Shown here piece by piece: positions 48,027 through 57,761 of a DNA stretch of 64,000 nucleotides; the stretch's first letter is position 1, and the number at the start of each line of letters is the position of its first letter. A program made the position numbers and the translations under genes. The notes under the pieces are model-generated. The model saw only the letters and a program-made list of their open reading frames with translations, was not told the origin of the DNA and did not search any database. This DNA comes from UBA1161 sp002311745. Lineage in GTDB: Bacteria > Planctomycetota > Phycisphaerae > Tepidisphaerales > Tepidisphaeraceae. The stretch lies in assembly GCA_050018415.1 (NCBI GenBank), contig JBEKAB010000013.1, positions 37,371-101,370 on the forward strand. The letters run 5' to 3'.

Positions 48027-50738
48027 TTATGCGACGGACAGCTCGCCGTCGTCCTCGTCGATCGGCTCTTCGTGCGGCGGCGGTTGAGCCGGCGCCGATT
48101 TGGGCGAACCCGGCTGTGGCTCGGCGGGAACGGGCATGTAGCCCGCCTTCTCCGCGGCGGCGTCGATCAGCCCCAACACCGGCGCGGTCACACGCCGGCG
48201 ATTCACCACGTACATCGTCCAACCCGCCAGCGGGATCAGCAGCGCCGGACGGCTAAACGGCCACAGGTGCAGCAAGAGCAGCCCCGCCAAGATCATCGCC
48301 CCCACCATCAGCACCTGTCCGAAGCGGCTGTACAGCAGCTCGACGCGCACGCGCGTCAGCATGCCCGTGCCGTGATGATGTTCCGTGGCCGTGGTCAGAC
48401 GCACTTTGACGTATCGGCTGCCGTAAATTTCCATGTCCCACTCGTGCCAGCCGCTGTCGATGCGCATGCGCCAGCCCGCCGCGCGCACCTCCCGATGGAT
48501 CTGCTCCAGTAGGGTCAGGCGATCCTTGGTGTCGCTCCAGTAGCGCAGCGTTCGGCAGTCCTGGGGATCCACGGGCAGGTCCTGGTGCCGCTGGTATCCG
48601 CGCGCCTCGTGCTTGAGGACCTTGGCCCGCAGGCGCACGCTGTAGCGCGCCCATCCGCGGGAGATCGGCTGACGGAAGTGCAGATAGGCGATGAGCAGCC
48701 GCGAAAGGGGATGACGATGCCGCGGCACCGGCGACTGCCAGGCCGCCACGCACGCCAGGACCATCGGGGTCAGGAACATGCCCGCCGCCACCGCCAGCAA
48801 CGGCGTAAACGCCAGCCCCAGGACCAGCACGAAACCCGCCAGCAGGTGCCACTCGATGCTCATCATCATCGCCGCCCCCAGCGATGCCGGCCGCCGGTAG
48901 ATCGTCTGGAACATCCCCGTGCCGAAGATGCCGTGGTAAATCACATCCGCACCGATACGCACGCCAATCTGATCGCTTCCGTAAATCCTCCCGCGCCAGT
49001 GGCTGGCGCCCAGGGTGTTGAAGCGGTCGGGATGCTTGTATTTCAGCAGGGCCTCGGCCTCGCCGTATCCGCGCTGCTGGCGGAGATAGGCGCGGATGGT
49101 GTTGCGGCGATAGTGCCACACCTGGGCCGCGGGCGAAAACCCGATGGACTGACCCTGGTTCTGGATGCGCCAGATCAAATCGACGTCATCGCCGGCCTTG
49201 CGGAACTGCGAATCGAAGCCGTAGACCTGTTTCAACACGGAGCGGTAGAACGCCATGTTGCAGCCGGGGACGTGCTCGGCGGTGCGGTCGTCGATCATGA
49301 CGTGCGTCGGCCCGCCGGGAGAAAGCCCGACGCAATCGGCCACCCACGATCCCTCGTCCGGGATCAGGTTGGGGCCGCCCATCCCGGCATGCCCGCTGCG
49401 CACCAGCGATAGCGCCAGGTAATACAGCCAATCCTCATCCGCCTCGCAGTCGCTGTCCGTGTAGACCACCACGTCCCCGCGCGCCGCCTCCATCCCCACG
49501 TTGCGCGCGTGGCTCAGCCCCTTGTTGTCCTGGCGGATGTTCCGCACCCACGGGAAATCCATCAGAATTTCCTGCGTGTTGTCCGTCGAGCCGTCGTCCA
49601 CGAAGATCACTTCGTAGCTCGGATAGCGCAGCTTCTGCATCGACCGCAGGCAGGTGGCGACCATGTTGGCGCCGTTGTACGAGCAGATCACCACGCTGCA
49701 CATGGGCAGGGCGATCTGGGCCGTCTGCGGCACCTTGGCCAAAAGCCCACGCAACGCCGCGAACGCCGCCTTGGGGCGGCGGTCCGCCGTCGTCAGCCCA
49801 AAGGCCCACTCCGCAATCGCATACCCGTGCGTGTACCATTCATCCGTGAAGCTGAAGATGAACGTGCCGACCAGCCCCTCCTCGAACACCGCGTGAACGT
49901 GCGAGCACAGGATTTCCGCCTGCTTTTCCTGCGAACATTCGTTGCGCGTGTCGATGCCGTACTCCCCCAGCATCAACGGCTTGTCCCCCGCGATGTTCTG
50001 CAGCCGCGCCAGGTAATTCCGCAGCACCGCCTCATCGTGCAGGTAGACGTTGAAGCAGACAAAATCGACGTTCCGCGGCTGCACGTACTCCGTCGTCGGG
50101 AAATTCGCGAAGGTGAACAGGCAATCCGGCGCTTCCGCGCGCGCGATGTCCACCAGCTCCTCGATGAAATCCTCGATCTTCGGCCGCCCCACGTAGCGCA
50201 CGATGTCCGGCGGGATTTCGTTGGCGACGCTGATGGCAAGGATCGCCGGATGATTCCCGCACGCCCGCGCCGCCTGCCGCACCGCCTCCTGCGCCTGCCG
50301 CGTGATCTGGGCATCCCCCACGAAGGTCAGGTTCTTGGCCCAGGCCACGTCCAGAAAAATCTTCAGGCCCATCTCCTGGGCCAAGTCCAAAAACCACGCC
50401 GGCGGAACGTGATACACCCGGACCGAATTGGCCCCCAACTCCAGCATCTGGGCAAAATCGAGCCGCACCTGCTGCGGCTCGGGCAGGGCCTCCCCATTGG
50501 CATTGGGCTTGAACGGGCCGTACGTCACCCCCTTGACGTAAAACTTCTCACTGCCCAGGCGGAAGAACTTTCCATCTCGGCGAACGCGATTGGTCACCGT
50601 CTGCACGCGTCGGTGACGGCCGGCCAAAAACGGCCGCACCGCTGCCGACGCCCCAGGCGTCACCGGTGTTCGGGTAACGACGCTCATAAGGGGTTCCCAG
50701 GCCGGACCGATAACCTCCCACGCGGCCGACCCATCCAT
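48027..50738 (-). CDS. Fusion of a glycoside-hydrolase-like TIM barrel and a GT2 glycosyltransferase
   Basis: 903 residues (887 if the ATG at 50687 is used). N-terminal about 50-330 is a GH2/GH5-like beta-glycosidase barrel: FYVKGVTYGPF, GANSVRVYHVP, SVANEIPPD (acid/base Glu) and MLGEYGID (nucleophile Glu). Residues about 345-640 form a GT2 domain: SVVICSYNGANMVATCLRSM, FVDDGSTDNT, YTDSDCEADEDW (DXD type), and EHVPGCNMAFYR. Membrane helices follow (about 640-690 and 790-840), then a Pro-rich acidic tail. One protein would thus cleave or transfer and also polymerise glycan. The function is inferred from the domains. Confidence 0.88.
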   Translation of the reverse strand: MDGSAAWEVIGPAWEPLMSVVTRTPVTPGASAAVRPFLAGRHRRVQTVTNRVRRDGKFFRLGSEKFYVKGVTYGPFKPNANGEALPEPQQVRLDFAQMLELGANSVRVYHVPPAWFLDLAQEMGLKIFLDVAWAKNLTFVGDAQITRQAQEAVRQAARACGNHPAILAISVANEIPPDIVRYVGRPKIEDFIEELVDIARAEAPDCLFTFANFPTTEYVQPRNVDFVCFNVYLHDEAVLRNYLARLQNIAGDKPLMLGEYGIDTRNECSQEKQAEILCSHVHAVFEEGLVGTFIFSFTDEWYTHGYAIAEWAFGLTTADRRPKAAFAALRGLLAKVPQTAQIALPMCSVVICSYNGANMVATCLRSMQKLRYPSYEVIFVDDGSTDNTQEILMDFPWVRNIRQDNKGLSHARNVGMEAARGDVVVYTDSDCEADEDWLYYLALSLVRSGHAGMGGPNLIPDEGSWVADCVGLSPGGPTHVMIDDRTAEHVPGCNMAFYRSVLKQVYGFDSQFRKAGDDVDLIWRIQNQGQSIGFSPAAQVWHYRRNTIRAYLRQQRGYGEAEALLKYKHPDRFNTLGASHWRGRIYGSDQIGVRIGADVIYHGIFGTGMFQTIYRRPASLGAAMMMSIEWHLLAGFVLVLGLAFTPLLAVAAGMFLTPMVLACVAAWQSPVPRHRHPLSRLLIAYLHFRQPISRGWARYSVRLRAKVLKHEARGYQRHQDLPVDPQDCRTLRYWSDTKDRLTLLEQIHREVRAAGWRMRIDSGWHEWDMEIYGSRYVKVRLTTATEHHHGTGMLTRVRVELLYSRFGQVLMVGAMILAGLLLLHLWPFSRPALLIPLAGWTMYVVNRRRVTAPVLGLIDAAAEKAGYMPVPAEPQPGSPKSAPAQPPPHEEPIDEDDGELSVA

Positions 50739-50924
50739 TATCCTGAATTCGGCCCACGGACCGCTATTCTAGATGACATCGGCGCCGCCGACCATGTAAT
50801 TCCGTGCCGTCCGTGGCTCTTTGGTAATAGACAACCATGATAACGGCGGGTTAGGGAAACGTTACCTTCGCCAGTCCACAGAATCGTCCGATAATGACCT
50901 GCATCCGTTCCGATTGTAGCGCTC
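50739..50924. other. Divergent intergenic region
   Basis: 186 bp between the GH-GT2 gene and the flavoprotein gene. It must hold both promoters, but I found no clear -35/-10 pair. No coding potential. Confidence 0.4.
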
Positions 50925-52091
50925 ATGCAAGACAGCAGGATTTTGACGGCCGGCAGTTTGAGCTGCGACGTCGCCGTCGTCGGCAGCGGTCCGGGAGGCG
51001 CGTGCGCCGCCCGGGCCTTGGCGGCGAGCGGGCTGCACGTCGTCATCCTCGAAAAAGCGGCCGCACTGCCACGCTACAAAACCTGCGGCGGCGGCGTCCT
51101 GGGCCGAGCCGTCAAACTCCTGGGCATTTCCGACCCGCCGATTCCCCACAGAGCCTGCCGTAGAGCCGAGTTCTTCCTTTCCGATGAACTGCATTTTTGC
51201 GTCACCCGCGAGCAGCCCATCGTCCTGATGACCATGCGCGACAGCTTCGATCAATGGCTGACGCAAAAGGCACTCGACGCCGGCGCGCAACTGCGGATCA
51301 ACTGCGCCGTTCAAGACGTGGCATTGCAGCGCGACTGCGTGCGCCTGAGCACCAGCCAAGGCGAGGTGTTGGCGCGTTTTGTGATCGCCGCGGATGGCGC
51401 CAGCGGCCCCATCGCCAAAAAAGCCGGCTGGCCCGACCGTCGCCGCCTCGTGCCGGCACTGGAATGCGAGGTCGCCGTTTCTCCGGCAGATTTCGACCGA
51501 TTCAGCGACGCCGCCCGCTTCGATTTTCATCCCATCCCCCACGGCTACGCCTGGGTCTTCCCCAAAGAATCCCATTTATCCATCGGCGTGCTGACCCATC
51601 GTCCCAGCGGCGTGAACCTGAACGACTGCTTGGCCCGATACCTCGAATACTTGCGCATCGCGCCGCAATCCGTCCAACGTCACGGTTACGTGATTCCGCT
51701 TTTGCCCCGCGCCAGCTATTTCGCCCGCCGGCGCGTTCTGTTGGTCGGCGACGCCGCCGGCTTGGCCGATCCGGTCACGGCCGAAGGCATCACGCACGCC
51801 ATTCACAGCGGCCAGCTCGCCGCCGCCGCGATCATCGGCGCCTTTGGGCACGAGCAACAGGTCTGCGCCGCCTACAACAAATCACTAAGCCGAGCCGTGA
51901 TTTCCGAGCTTCGCTGGGCCCGCCCCTGGGCCCACTTGCTTTACAACCTGCCGCGCCTGCGGGATGCCCTGTTCCGCCGCCGCGGCCAGGCGCTGGCCGA
52001 GAACATGACGGATGTCGTCACCGGCCAAGCCGGCTATCGCGCCTTGTCCATCAATCCACTGAACTATCTGAGGTTGTTGCATCGCGGGTGA
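50925..52091 (+). CDS. Geranylgeranyl reductase-like FAD-dependent oxidoreductase
   Basis: 388 residues. FAD-binding GSGPGGACAARALAASG near residues 20-36, KTCGGGV (substrate-side Cys-Gly-Gly-Gly motif of the group), DGASGPIAK and RVLLVGDAAGLADPVTAEGI. This family reduces isoprenoid double bonds in membrane lipids, quinones or chlorophyll side chains; in planctomycete-like bacteria the substrate is unknown. A promoter for the following sigma gene begins 5 nt after its stop, so the next gene is independently transcribed. Confidence 0.9.
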   Translation: MQDSRILTAGSLSCDVAVVGSGPGGACAARALAASGLHVVILEKAAALPRYKTCGGGVLGRAVKLLGISDPPIPHRACRRAEFFLSDELHFCVTREQPIVLMTMRDSFDQWLTQKALDAGAQLRINCAVQDVALQRDCVRLSTSQGEVLARFVIAADGASGPIAKKAGWPDRRRLVPALECEVAVSPADFDRFSDAARFDFHPIPHGYAWVFPKESHLSIGVLTHRPSGVNLNDCLARYLEYLRIAPQSVQRHGYVIPLLPRASYFARRRVLLVGDAAGLADPVTAEGITHAIHSGQLAAAAIIGAFGHEQQVCAAYNKSLSRAVISELRWARPWAHLLYNLPRLRDALFRRRGQALAENMTDVVTGQAGYRALSINPLNYLRLLHRG

Positions 52092-52096
52092 ATTTC

Positions 52097-52126
52097 TTGG
52101 CGTGTTTCGCCGCAGGCGTCCATACT
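52097..52126 (+). promoter_or_regulatory. Leaderless promoter of ECF sigma-TPR gene
   Basis: TTGGCG (52097-52102), 18-bp spacer, CATACT (52121-52126), 9 nt to ATG 52136. The same arrangement, with the same spacing, precedes the paralogue at 54035, and both spacers end in a GCG(T/G)C block. Confidence 0.65.
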
Positions 52127-52135
52127 GATATTGAA

Positions 52136-53956
52136 ATGGTCGTGGCTGACCGGGAGCTGTTGGAGGATTTCGCTCGCCGAAGGTCTGACTCGGCGTTTGC
52201 GGAGATCGTGTCGCGATACGCCAACCTGGTCAACGCGGCGGCGTTGCGGCAGGTGCGCGATCCGCACCTGGCGCAGGACGTGACGCAGGCGACGTTCATC
52301 GTGCTGTCGCGGCGGGCGGGGTCGGTGCCGGCGGAACGCCTGCCGGGCTGGCTGATCCTCACGGCGCGATTCTGCGCCAAAGACGCCCTCAAGAAACAAG
52401 TCCGCCGGATCCAATACGAGCAGGAGGCGGCAAGCATGAGACCGATTGTCACAGAACCCACCGATGCGTCGCAGACGGAAATTGCCGGCGTTCTCGATGA
52501 AGCGTTGTCCCATCTGCGCTTCCGCGAAGCCACGGCCGTGGCCATGCGCTATCTGCAAAACCGACCCATGGCGTCGGTGGCCGAGGCGCTGGGCGTTTCC
52601 GTCGACGCCGCCCAGAAAACCGTCTCGCGCTCTCTGCTGAAATTGCGAAAGATTTTGCTGCGCCGCGGCGTGGTGGTCAGCGCGGCGGGGCTATCGGCGG
52701 CACTGCTACACGAGTCGGCGCAGACGGCCCCGGCGGCCTTGGCAGTGTCGACGGCGGGAGCATCGGTCCAAAGTCTTTCCATTGCCAAAGGAGCGATCAA
52801 CATGATGCTGTGGGCGAAACTCCAGGTGGCGGCGGCGGTTACTGCGGGTGTGCTTCTGACGGGCGGAGGAGGCGCGGTCGTGCTGACCAGCGCGTTGGCG
52901 GGCGGGAGGCCGGTGGCGTCTTCGGCCGCGCCGGTGGCCCCGGCGGCCCCCGCCGCCCCGGCCGCCGCTGCGCAAACCCAACCCGATGCCGATTCCCTCA
53001 TCCGCGAGGGCTGGGACCTTTGCAATCGCGGCCGACTCGACCCGGCCGCCGCCAAATTCGAGCAGGCCATCCAGCTCGCTCCGCAGTCGGCTGAGGCCTG
53101 GAACGGACTGGGCTGGACCCTCGCCTACCGCACGCCGGTACTGGCCGAGGAGACGTTCAACTATGCCGTCGCCCTCGATTCCAATCATGTGGAAGCGGGC
53201 GCGCTTAACGGACTGGGAGGAGCCTATTTCTGGCTTAACGAATACAACAACGCCGAGCAGGCCTGGCTGGCGGCGGTGCCGCGAAGCTCCGGGGCAGAAT
53301 TTGGTCTGGCCAAATTGTACCTGCTCAAGGGGGACTGGGATGACGCTGCCAAATACGCCAAGATGGTTTTGGACTCCAATGACAAATTCCAAGATTCGGC
53401 ACAGCAGCAGCAATTAACGAATCAGCTTCGCGCGATCCTGAAGGCCGCCCAGGACCATAAGCTTCCCGATCATTTGCGAAACCAGATCATGCCACCCGCC
53501 ACTTCGTCGGAAATTACCAAGGGGGGGCTGGGCCGCAGCAAAATGGAACAGATCGGCCAATCGTTCAAAGCCGTCCTGGACAAGTACCCCAACGACACCG
53601 ATGCGCTCAACGGCATGGCGTGGGTGGAGTACCGCACGGACAATCTCGATGCAGCCCAAAGGGACTTCCAGACCGTGCTGAACAACAACCCCCATCATCA
53701 CAGGGCGATGGACGGCATGGCTCGGACGTTGCACGACAAAGGCGAGATCGACGCGGCGATTGCGCTCTGGCAGCAGGCGCTCCAGGAACATCCCGGGGAT
53801 GACGACGTGGTTCGCGGCTTGGCCGATGCCTACATGGAAAGAGGCGATTCCGCAAAGGCCATCCCATTATTGCAGTGGCTGCTCAAGTCCAATCCGAACG
53901 ACCAAGACGCTAAAGCCAAGCTGCAGGAAGCCGGCCATGATGCGGCCGCAAAATAG
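52136..53956 (+). CDS. ECF-type sigma factor fused to membrane helix and TPR domain
   Basis: 606 residues. Sigma region 2 at about 14-80 (FAEIVSRYANLVNAAALRQVRDPHLAQDVTQATFIVL), region 4 at about 115-172 (ATAVAMRYLQNRPMASVAEALGVS). A hydrophobic helix at about 226-250 follows, an Ala/Pro linker, then TPR repeats (about 275-600). The sigma part is cytosolic and the TPR part likely periplasmic, so it could link envelope state to transcription without a separate anti-sigma factor. Start chosen by the leaderless promoter and family N-terminus. Confidence 0.9.
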   Translation: MVVADRELLEDFARRRSDSAFAEIVSRYANLVNAAALRQVRDPHLAQDVTQATFIVLSRRAGSVPAERLPGWLILTARFCAKDALKKQVRRIQYEQEAASMRPIVTEPTDASQTEIAGVLDEALSHLRFREATAVAMRYLQNRPMASVAEALGVSVDAAQKTVSRSLLKLRKILLRRGVVVSAAGLSAALLHESAQTAPAALAVSTAGASVQSLSIAKGAINMMLWAKLQVAAAVTAGVLLTGGGGAVVLTSALAGGRPVASSAAPVAPAAPAAPAAAAQTQPDADSLIREGWDLCNRGRLDPAAAKFEQAIQLAPQSAEAWNGLGWTLAYRTPVLAEETFNYAVALDSNHVEAGALNGLGGAYFWLNEYNNAEQAWLAAVPRSSGAEFGLAKLYLLKGDWDDAAKYAKMVLDSNDKFQDSAQQQQLTNQLRAILKAAQDHKLPDHLRNQIMPPATSSEITKGGLGRSKMEQIGQSFKAVLDKYPNDTDALNGMAWVEYRTDNLDAAQRDFQTVLNNNPHHHRAMDGMARTLHDKGEIDAAIALWQQALQEHPGDDDVVRGLADAYMERGDSAKAIPLLQWLLKSNPNDQDAKAKLQEAGHDAAAK

Positions 53957-53995
53957 CCCCCGGGAAGTACCATTTTGGGCACCGCCGGTGGATTT

Positions 53996-54025
53996 TTGAC
54001 CTGTCTGGCTCGGGGCGGCCATACT
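53996..54025 (+). promoter_or_regulatory. Leaderless promoter of second ECF sigma gene
   Basis: TTGACC (53996-54001), 18-bp spacer, CATACT (54020-54025), 9 nt to ATG 54035. Confidence 0.65.
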
Positions 54026-54034
54026 GGTCCTGGA

Positions 54035-55762
54035 ATGGCCCCACCCGATTCCCAATTGCTGGACGACTTCGTCCATCGCAAGTCGGATGAAGCGTTCAGG
54101 GAGATCGTGCGGCGTTACGTGGACCTGGTCCACGCGGCGGCGATGCGGCAGGTGCGCGACCCGCACGTGGCCGACGACGTCACGCAAGCGACGTTCATCG
54201 TGCTGGCGCGGCGGGCCGCGGCTGTGCCGGCGGGGCATCTGGCCGGCTGGCTCCTTAAAACCGCCCGGTTTTGCGCCAAGGATGCTCTCAAGAAGCAAAC
54301 CCGCCGCAGCCATTACGAGCACGAGGCGGCAATCATGAAGTCAACCGTGTCACAAGCTCCCGATGCCTCCGAAGCGGAAATCGCGGCCTCTCTGGACGAT
54401 GCCATGGCGCGCCTGCGCAGCAAGGAAAGCACGGCGGTGGCGATGCACTATCTTCAGAACCGGCCTCTGGCGGACGTGGCCGCGGCCCTGGGCGTCTCCG
54501 CCGAGGCGGCGCGAAAGATCGTTTCGCGGTCCCTGGTGAAGCTGAGAGGGATTTTGCAGCGCCGCGGCGTGGTTGTTTCGTCGACGGCGGTTTTGTCCGC
54601 CGCCCTTTTGCATCAATCGGCGCAGACGGCCCCGGCGGCCTTGGCGATATCGGCAGCGGGGGCATCGGTCCAAAGTCTTTCCATCGCCAAAGGAGCGATC
54701 CACATGTTGCTCTGGACAAAGATCAAAGCGGCCGCGGTGGTGACGGCGGCGGTGGCCCTGTCCGGCGGCACCGGCGCGGTGGTGTTGAATTACACGCTGG
54801 CCGCCCCGCCGGCCCAGCAATCTCCCACGCCCCAGCCCGCGCCGCCAATCGCCGAGGCATCCGTGCCGGCCAGCCAACCCGCCGAGTTCAACAGCCCCTT
54901 CCTGCATCTGGTCGGCTGCCGCATTCAGCAGACGGTGGAGCTGAAACTGACTGCGGCCGCGACCCAGCCATCGGCGGTGACGTTGTACGAGCAGCAGTAT
55001 TCGCAGGTGCAGTGGACCATCGAGCCAGACCTGGCCGCCAAGGCCGCCGGATACACCGTTTCGGTTGCTCCTTCGGACGATCCCGAAGGCGCACAAATCA
55101 CCCGCGCCGACAAGGACAGCCGCGGGCAGTTGCTTTTGGATCAACTGAAGGATCCGGGCGAGTACGACGTAAAAGTCTCCGCCGTTGGCCCCGATTCCAA
55201 ACCCATCGCCGAAGCCGCCGCGCAGGTGAGCGTCGAGCCGTTGCCCTCGACGCTGATCATGATCAACGACATCCGGGACGATGACACGATTCGGTTTCTC
55301 TTCGTCGGCCAATTCCTCAACGAAAGCAATCGCGAATTCCGCGACAACCAGTTCCAGAAATCCAATTTCGTGCACTTGGAGAAGATGAGCGACGATCAGG
55401 GCAGGCCCCTTCGCTTCACCGTGTCGCGACAGGGACGTATGTTCCAATATCGTTACACGTTGAACGATCCCGTCGATCCGGGCCAGCCGGTCTTATACTC
55501 CTACGCCGGCACCATGACCGATCTGGTGAGAAACCTCGGCGGCGCGATGCGCATGTATTCCATGAGCCGCTCGCCCGGCAACAATGCGCCCACGCGGCGG
55601 ATCGAGCTGTATCTCCTGCCCGCCGGCGCCAAGCTGGTGGCGGTAACGCCGGCGAATCTGCCGACCAAGATCGTCGACGGACGCGTGCAGATTTACATGG
55701 AGGTCATCATTCCGCCCGGCGGCTCCAACGCCGTCTCCATCCGCTATCGCATGCCGCAGTAA
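54035..55762 (+). CDS. ECF-type sigma factor fused to membrane helix and unknown exported domain
   Basis: 575-residue paralogue of the previous gene. Region 2, region 4 and the linker after it (AQTAPAALAISAAGASVQSLSIAKGAI) are nearly the same as in the paralogue. After the membrane helix (about 225-250) the C-terminal domain differs completely: beta-rich, no TPR, with segments such as LHLVGCRIQQTVELKL and SRPG-like turns. The sigma module therefore has been duplicated and joined to a different sensor-like domain. Both genes carry their own matching promoters. Confidence 0.88.
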   Translation: MAPPDSQLLDDFVHRKSDEAFREIVRRYVDLVHAAAMRQVRDPHVADDVTQATFIVLARRAAAVPAGHLAGWLLKTARFCAKDALKKQTRRSHYEHEAAIMKSTVSQAPDASEAEIAASLDDAMARLRSKESTAVAMHYLQNRPLADVAAALGVSAEAARKIVSRSLVKLRGILQRRGVVVSSTAVLSAALLHQSAQTAPAALAISAAGASVQSLSIAKGAIHMLLWTKIKAAAVVTAAVALSGGTGAVVLNYTLAAPPAQQSPTPQPAPPIAEASVPASQPAEFNSPFLHLVGCRIQQTVELKLTAAATQPSAVTLYEQQYSQVQWTIEPDLAAKAAGYTVSVAPSDDPEGAQITRADKDSRGQLLLDQLKDPGEYDVKVSAVGPDSKPIAEAAAQVSVEPLPSTLIMINDIRDDDTIRFLFVGQFLNESNREFRDNQFQKSNFVHLEKMSDDQGRPLRFTVSRQGRMFQYRYTLNDPVDPGQPVLYSYAGTMTDLVRNLGGAMRMYSMSRSPGNNAPTRRIELYLLPAGAKLVAVTPANLPTKIVDGRVQIYMEVIIPPGGSNAVSIRYRMPQ

Positions 55763-55799
55763 TGGAGAAAAATAACCCGGGCGTTAAGATCGGCCGGCG

Positions 55800-57761
55800 A
55801 TGAGCACGCTGCAGCAGATGCTTCAGACGGCGCAGCAGCACCATCAGGCGGGCCGCTTGCCCCAGGCGGAAGCGATCTATCGCCAGATTCTCGCCCGCCA
55901 GGGCCAGCATCCCGATGCCCTGCACCTCCTGGGCGTGCTGGCCCTGCAGACGGGGCAGCTCGATACCGCCCAGGAACTGATCGGCCGAGCCATCTCTCTT
56001 CAGCCCAGCCGCCCCGATTTTCACTGCAACCTGGGTCTGGCCCTGGCCGCCGCCGGCAAGACCGACCAAGCCATGGCCGCCTATCAACGGGCCCTTTCGC
56101 TGCGGCCGGATTATCCCGAAGCCCACAACAATCTCGGCGTGGCCCTGACAAGCCTGCGGCGATTTAACGAGGCGATCGACGCCTATCGTCAAGCCCTGGC
56201 CCTTCGGCCCAGTTACCCCGAGGCCCTGAACAACCTCGGCTCCGCCCTGCGGGAACAAGGCCGCGACGACCAAGCCATCGACGCCTTCCGCCAAGCCCTG
56301 GCGGTCCAGGCCGATTTTGCCCAAGCCCGCGGCAACCTTGGCAACGCCCTGTGCCAAGCCAACCGCCCCGATGAGGCCGTCGACGTTCTTCAGAAAGGCC
56401 TGGAGCGGTCCCCGCAGGACCCGGAAATCCTCTACAGCCTCGGCAACGCCCTGTGCGCCGCCAAGCGGCTCGAGCAGGCCATCGACGTGTACCGCCGCCT
56501 GCTGGTCGCGCAGCCGCAGCGCGTCGAAGCCCAGAACAATCTGGCCAACACGCTCCTCGCCCTCGGCCGCGTCGATGAAGCCGTCGCCGCCTTCCAAGAC
56601 GCGCTTGCCCTGCGGCCAGATGCACCAACCATCATGTACAACTTGGCCAATGCCCTGGGTCGCGCCGGCCGGCACGAGCAGGCCATCGAGATGTTGCGCA
56701 AGACGCTGGCGCTGCATCCGGATAGCGCCCGCGTCCACAACAACCTGGGCCGCGAGCTTCAGGACCTGGGCCAAGTGGATGATGCGATCGCCGCCTTCAG
56801 CCGTGCCATCGCCCTGCAAGGCGATTTCGCCTTGGCGCATTGCAACCGCGGTATGGCCCTGCTGCTCAAAGGCGACTATCGCCAGGGCTGGGCGGAATAC
56901 GAGTGGAGATGGAAAGTCAATTCCTTCGACCTTCCGGCGCGGGCGTTTCCGCAGCAGTTGTGGGACGGCGGCGACCTGCGCGGCCGGCGCATCCTCCTGT
57001 ACGCCGAGCAGGGCTTCGGCGACGCCATCCAGTTCGTCCGCTACGCGCCCCTCATCGCCCAGCGCGGCGCCCACCTGACCCTCTTCTGCCAGCCACCCCT
57101 GCGCCGACTCTTCCAATCCGTCCGCGGCGTCCAGGACGTCGTCGCCGGCAACCGCGACGTCGAAGTCCACGTGCATTACCCCCTGCTGAGCCTGCCACGC
57201 CTGCTGGACACAACGCTGGAATCCATCCCCGCGAACGTCCCCTATCTCCACGCCGATCCGCAGCTCGCCGCGCAGTGGCGCTCGCGGCTGCCGACGGACG
57301 CTCGCCTCAAAGTGGGACTGGTCTGGCACGGCCGGTCGTTGCCCGAGCCCGGCCGCTCCATCCCGCCGGACCTGCTATCGCCCCTGGCCCGCATCCCCAA
57401 CGTCTCTTTTTTCAGCCTGCAAACAGGCGACGCCCCCGCCCCACCGGCCGATCTGCACATGAGCGATTGGTCCCGGCAAATCACCGACTTCGCCGACACC
57501 GCCGCCCTCATGGAAAATCTCGATTTGGTGATCACCATCGACACCGCCGCCGCCCACCTGGCCGGCGCCATGGGAAAGCCTGCCTGGGTGCTCCTGAAGT
57601 TCGCCCCCGATTGGCGCTGGCTGTTGGAGCGGACCGATTCACCCTGGTATCCGACCATGCGATTGTTCAGGCAACCCAAAGCCGGCGATTGGGAAAACGT
57701 CATTGAGCGCACCGCCAACGCACTGGCACAATTGGCGGCTGGCTCCGCGAACCCGGCATGA
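55800..57761 (+). CDS. TPR protein with C-terminal GT9/GT-B-like domain
   Basis: 653 residues. About ten canonical TPRs occupy residues 1-375, with very regular 34-residue units (DEAIAAF/PDAAEAHNNLG type) and near-repeat DNA. The C-terminal about 270 residues (from GRRILLYAEQGFGDAIQFVRYAPL to DLVITIDTAAAHLAGAMGKPAWVLL) match the glycosyltransferase-like domain often fused to TPRs in this group. TAAGAT (55785-55790) precedes the ATG by 9 nt. Stop overlaps the next gene by 4 nt (ATGA). Confidence 0.9.
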   Translation: MSTLQQMLQTAQQHHQAGRLPQAEAIYRQILARQGQHPDALHLLGVLALQTGQLDTAQELIGRAISLQPSRPDFHCNLGLALAAAGKTDQAMAAYQRALSLRPDYPEAHNNLGVALTSLRRFNEAIDAYRQALALRPSYPEALNNLGSALREQGRDDQAIDAFRQALAVQADFAQARGNLGNALCQANRPDEAVDVLQKGLERSPQDPEILYSLGNALCAAKRLEQAIDVYRRLLVAQPQRVEAQNNLANTLLALGRVDEAVAAFQDALALRPDAPTIMYNLANALGRAGRHEQAIEMLRKTLALHPDSARVHNNLGRELQDLGQVDDAIAAFSRAIALQGDFALAHCNRGMALLLKGDYRQGWAEYEWRWKVNSFDLPARAFPQQLWDGGDLRGRRILLYAEQGFGDAIQFVRYAPLIAQRGAHLTLFCQPPLRRLFQSVRGVQDVVAGNRDVEVHVHYPLLSLPRLLDTTLESIPANVPYLHADPQLAAQWRSRLPTDARLKVGLVWHGRSLPEPGRSIPPDLLSPLARIPNVSFFSLQTGDAPAPPADLHMSDWSRQITDFADTAALMENLDLVITIDTAAAHLAGAMGKPAWVLLKFAPDWRWLLERTDSPWYPTMRLFRQPKAGDWENVIERTANALAQLAAGSANPA

